From: Bog-473 sp963755495
GTDB taxonomy: Bacteria; Actinomycetota; Acidimicrobiia; Acidimicrobiales; RAAP-2
Assembly: GCA_963755495.1 (NCBI GenBank)
Contig: CAVWJS010000016.1
Coordinates: 72,341-136,340 of the forward strand
Length of the DNA stretch: 64,000 nt
Direction of reading: 5' to 3'
The notes under the pieces were generated by a model. The model saw nothing but the letters and a program-made list of their open reading frames with translations. It was not told the DNA's origin and did no database searches. Both the position numbers and the translations under genes were made by a program. Shown here one piece after another: positions 63,147-64,000 of this stretch (within the stretch, counting starts at the first letter, position 1; each line of letters opens with the position of its first letter).

Positions 63147-64000
63147 ATGATGGCCGCTGATGGCCACGCACCGCACCCGCCACCGCCCAGCGAGAGCGCC
63201 GACCGCCGCGCGCCCCAGCGCCGCCGCCACGAGGTCGCCGGCGTGCGCGTCCCCACGCGCAGCCTGCGCGGCGAGCTGCGCGCGATCAGGGTCGTGTGGC
63301 GGCGCGAGCTGATCCGCTTCTCGCGCGACCGCCTGCGGATCGTCACCTCGCTCGTGCAGCCGTTCCTGTTCCTGTTCGTGCTCGGCACCGGCCTCTCCTC
63401 GCTCGTCTCGGCGGGCACGCACGGGGTCAACTTCAAAACCTTCATCTACCCCGGCGTGCTGTGCATGGCGGTGATGTTCACCGCGATGTTCTCCGCCGCC
63501 TCGATCGTGTGGGACCGCGAGTTCGGCTTCCTGCGCGAGATGATGGTCGCGCCCGTGCGGCGCACCTCGATCGTGCTCGGCAAGTGCTTCGGCGGCGCCA
63601 CCGTCGCGGCCTTCCAGGGCGTGATCGTGATCGCGATCGCCGGCGCTCGTCGAAGTCCCCTACTCGCTCGCGCTGATCGCCGAGCTGTTCGCGCTGACGC
63701 TGCTGCTCGCGTTCGCGATCACCGCCTTCGGCATGATGGCCGCCGCCCGCATCACGCAGATGCAGTCCTTCATGGCGCTGATGCAGATGGCGATCATGCC
63801 GATGTTCTTCATCTCCGGCGCGATGTTCTCCGTGGCCAGCCTGCCGCAGTGGCTGGCGATCCTCAACCGCATCGACCCGCTCACCTATGCCGTCGATCCG
63901 ATGCGCCGCGCGATCTTCGCCCACCTCAACATCCCCGCAGCCGCCCGCCACGCGCTCGCCCCCGGGGTCACCTGGTTCGGCTGGCGTGTGCCGACGGCCG
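63147..64000 (+). CDS. ABC-2 type permease, DrrB-type (3' partial, one frameshift)
   Basis: From ATG 63147 a Pro/Arg-rich cytoplasmic leader, then VWRRELIRFSRDRLRIVTSL, VQPFLFLFVLGTGLSSLVSA, VLCMAVMFTAMFSAASIVWD and REFGFLREMMVAPVRRTSIV. A shift near 63645 leads to ALVEVPYSLALIAELFALTL and MFFISGAMFSVASLPQWLAI, LNRIDPLTYAVDPMRRAIF. These match ABC-2 membrane proteins of the DrrB/daunorubicin resistance group. The gene runs off the right edge. The leader is in the same open frame as the ATPase C-terminus, so fusion cannot be excluded. Confidence 0.82.
   Translation, partial: MMAADGHAPHPPPPSESADRRAPQRRRHEVAGVRVPTRSLRGELRAIRVVWRRELIRFSRDRLRIVTSLVQPFLFLFVLGTGLSSLVSAGTHGVNFKTFIYPGVLCMAVMFTAMFSAASIVWDREFGFLREMMVAPVRRTSIVLGKCFGGATVAAFQGVIVIAIAGARRSPLLARADRRAVRADAAARVRDHRLRHDGRRPHHADAVLHGADADGDHADVLHLRRDVLRGQPAAVAGDPQPHRPAHLCRRSDAPRDLRPPQHPRSRPPRARPRGHLVRLACADG

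Noticed and set aside
1..64000. CRISPR arrays, rRNA or tRNA genes
   Set aside because: No regularly spaced identical repeats with unique spacers, no rRNA-like segments and no tRNA cloverleaf was noticed; tRNA absence is by eye only and would need tRNAscan-SE.

Overview
The window is high-GC DNA from an actinobacterium. The evidence is a WhiB regulator convergent with a PdtaS-type sensor kinase (the layout of Rv3219/Rv3220c in mycobacteria), DUF3107, DUF3090, SCO1664 and DUF6458 families, and a WS/DGAT acyltransferase. A secreted protein carries the 42-residue GYWLVASDGG repeat that I associate mainly with Acidimicrobiia, so I lean to that class (inference). No rRNA, tRNA or CRISPR array was recognised.

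Layout. 1-4.6 kb: an F420-dehydrogenase beta-type subunit (5' partial), a GlxA/AraC regulator gene split by an IS1380 remnant, a DJ-1/PfpI enzyme and a GNAT. 4.8-7.5 kb: family 5 uracil-DNA glycosylase diverging from the actinobacterial trio phosphatase/DUF3090/SCO1664. 7.5-10 kb: MBOAT acyltransferase plus SGNH protein. 10.1-12.7 kb: ETF beta and alpha, then a glycerophosphodiesterase. 12.9-20 kb: WhiB, PdtaS, PHP phosphatase, O-methyltransferase, two ArsA-type ATPases, DUF3107 and a dGTPase homologue. 20.1-23.3 kb: Mrp with a His-rich linker, a SufR-like regulator and a cysteine desulfurase (iron-sulfur theme). 23.3-31.7 kb: a full System I cytochrome c maturation operon, ccmABCDEFGHI, read on the minus strand, followed upstream by a methyltransferase remnant and CcdA. 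31.8-38.3 kb: Gmd, a glycosyltransferase, TetR, LMW phosphatase, acyl-CoA dehydrogenase and CysS. 38.4-46.4 kb: ValS, esterase, WS/DGAT, VOC protein, TsaC, TsaD and two small minus-strand ORFs. 46.6-53.1 kb: the repeat protein, a GAF-ANTAR regulator, a cell-wall amidase, and a paired beta-propeller/Ig-like gene set. 53.2-60.9 kb: FabH-like synthase, DUF6458, flavin reductase, patatin, acyltransferase, YihY/BrkB, small ORFs, an HSL-type esterase and the 5' part of a branched-chain amino acid binding protein.

At about 60,868 the binding-protein gene stops in mid-domain and the sequence continues as the 3' end of purH, then a PadR regulator with a palindromic operator and a DrrAB-type ABC exporter running off the right edge. 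This looks like a chimeric join or an illegitimate recombination joint; the right-hand 3 kb probably comes from another locus or genome.

About twenty-five otherwise well-conserved genes carry one or more single-base frameshifts, several at G/C homopolymers, while others (acyl-CoA dehydrogenase, CysS, WS/DGAT, TsaD, FabH) are intact. I read most of these as sequencing or assembly indels and give full corrected gene extents. The split AraC gene and the internally deleted methyltransferase are real breaks in the given sequence.
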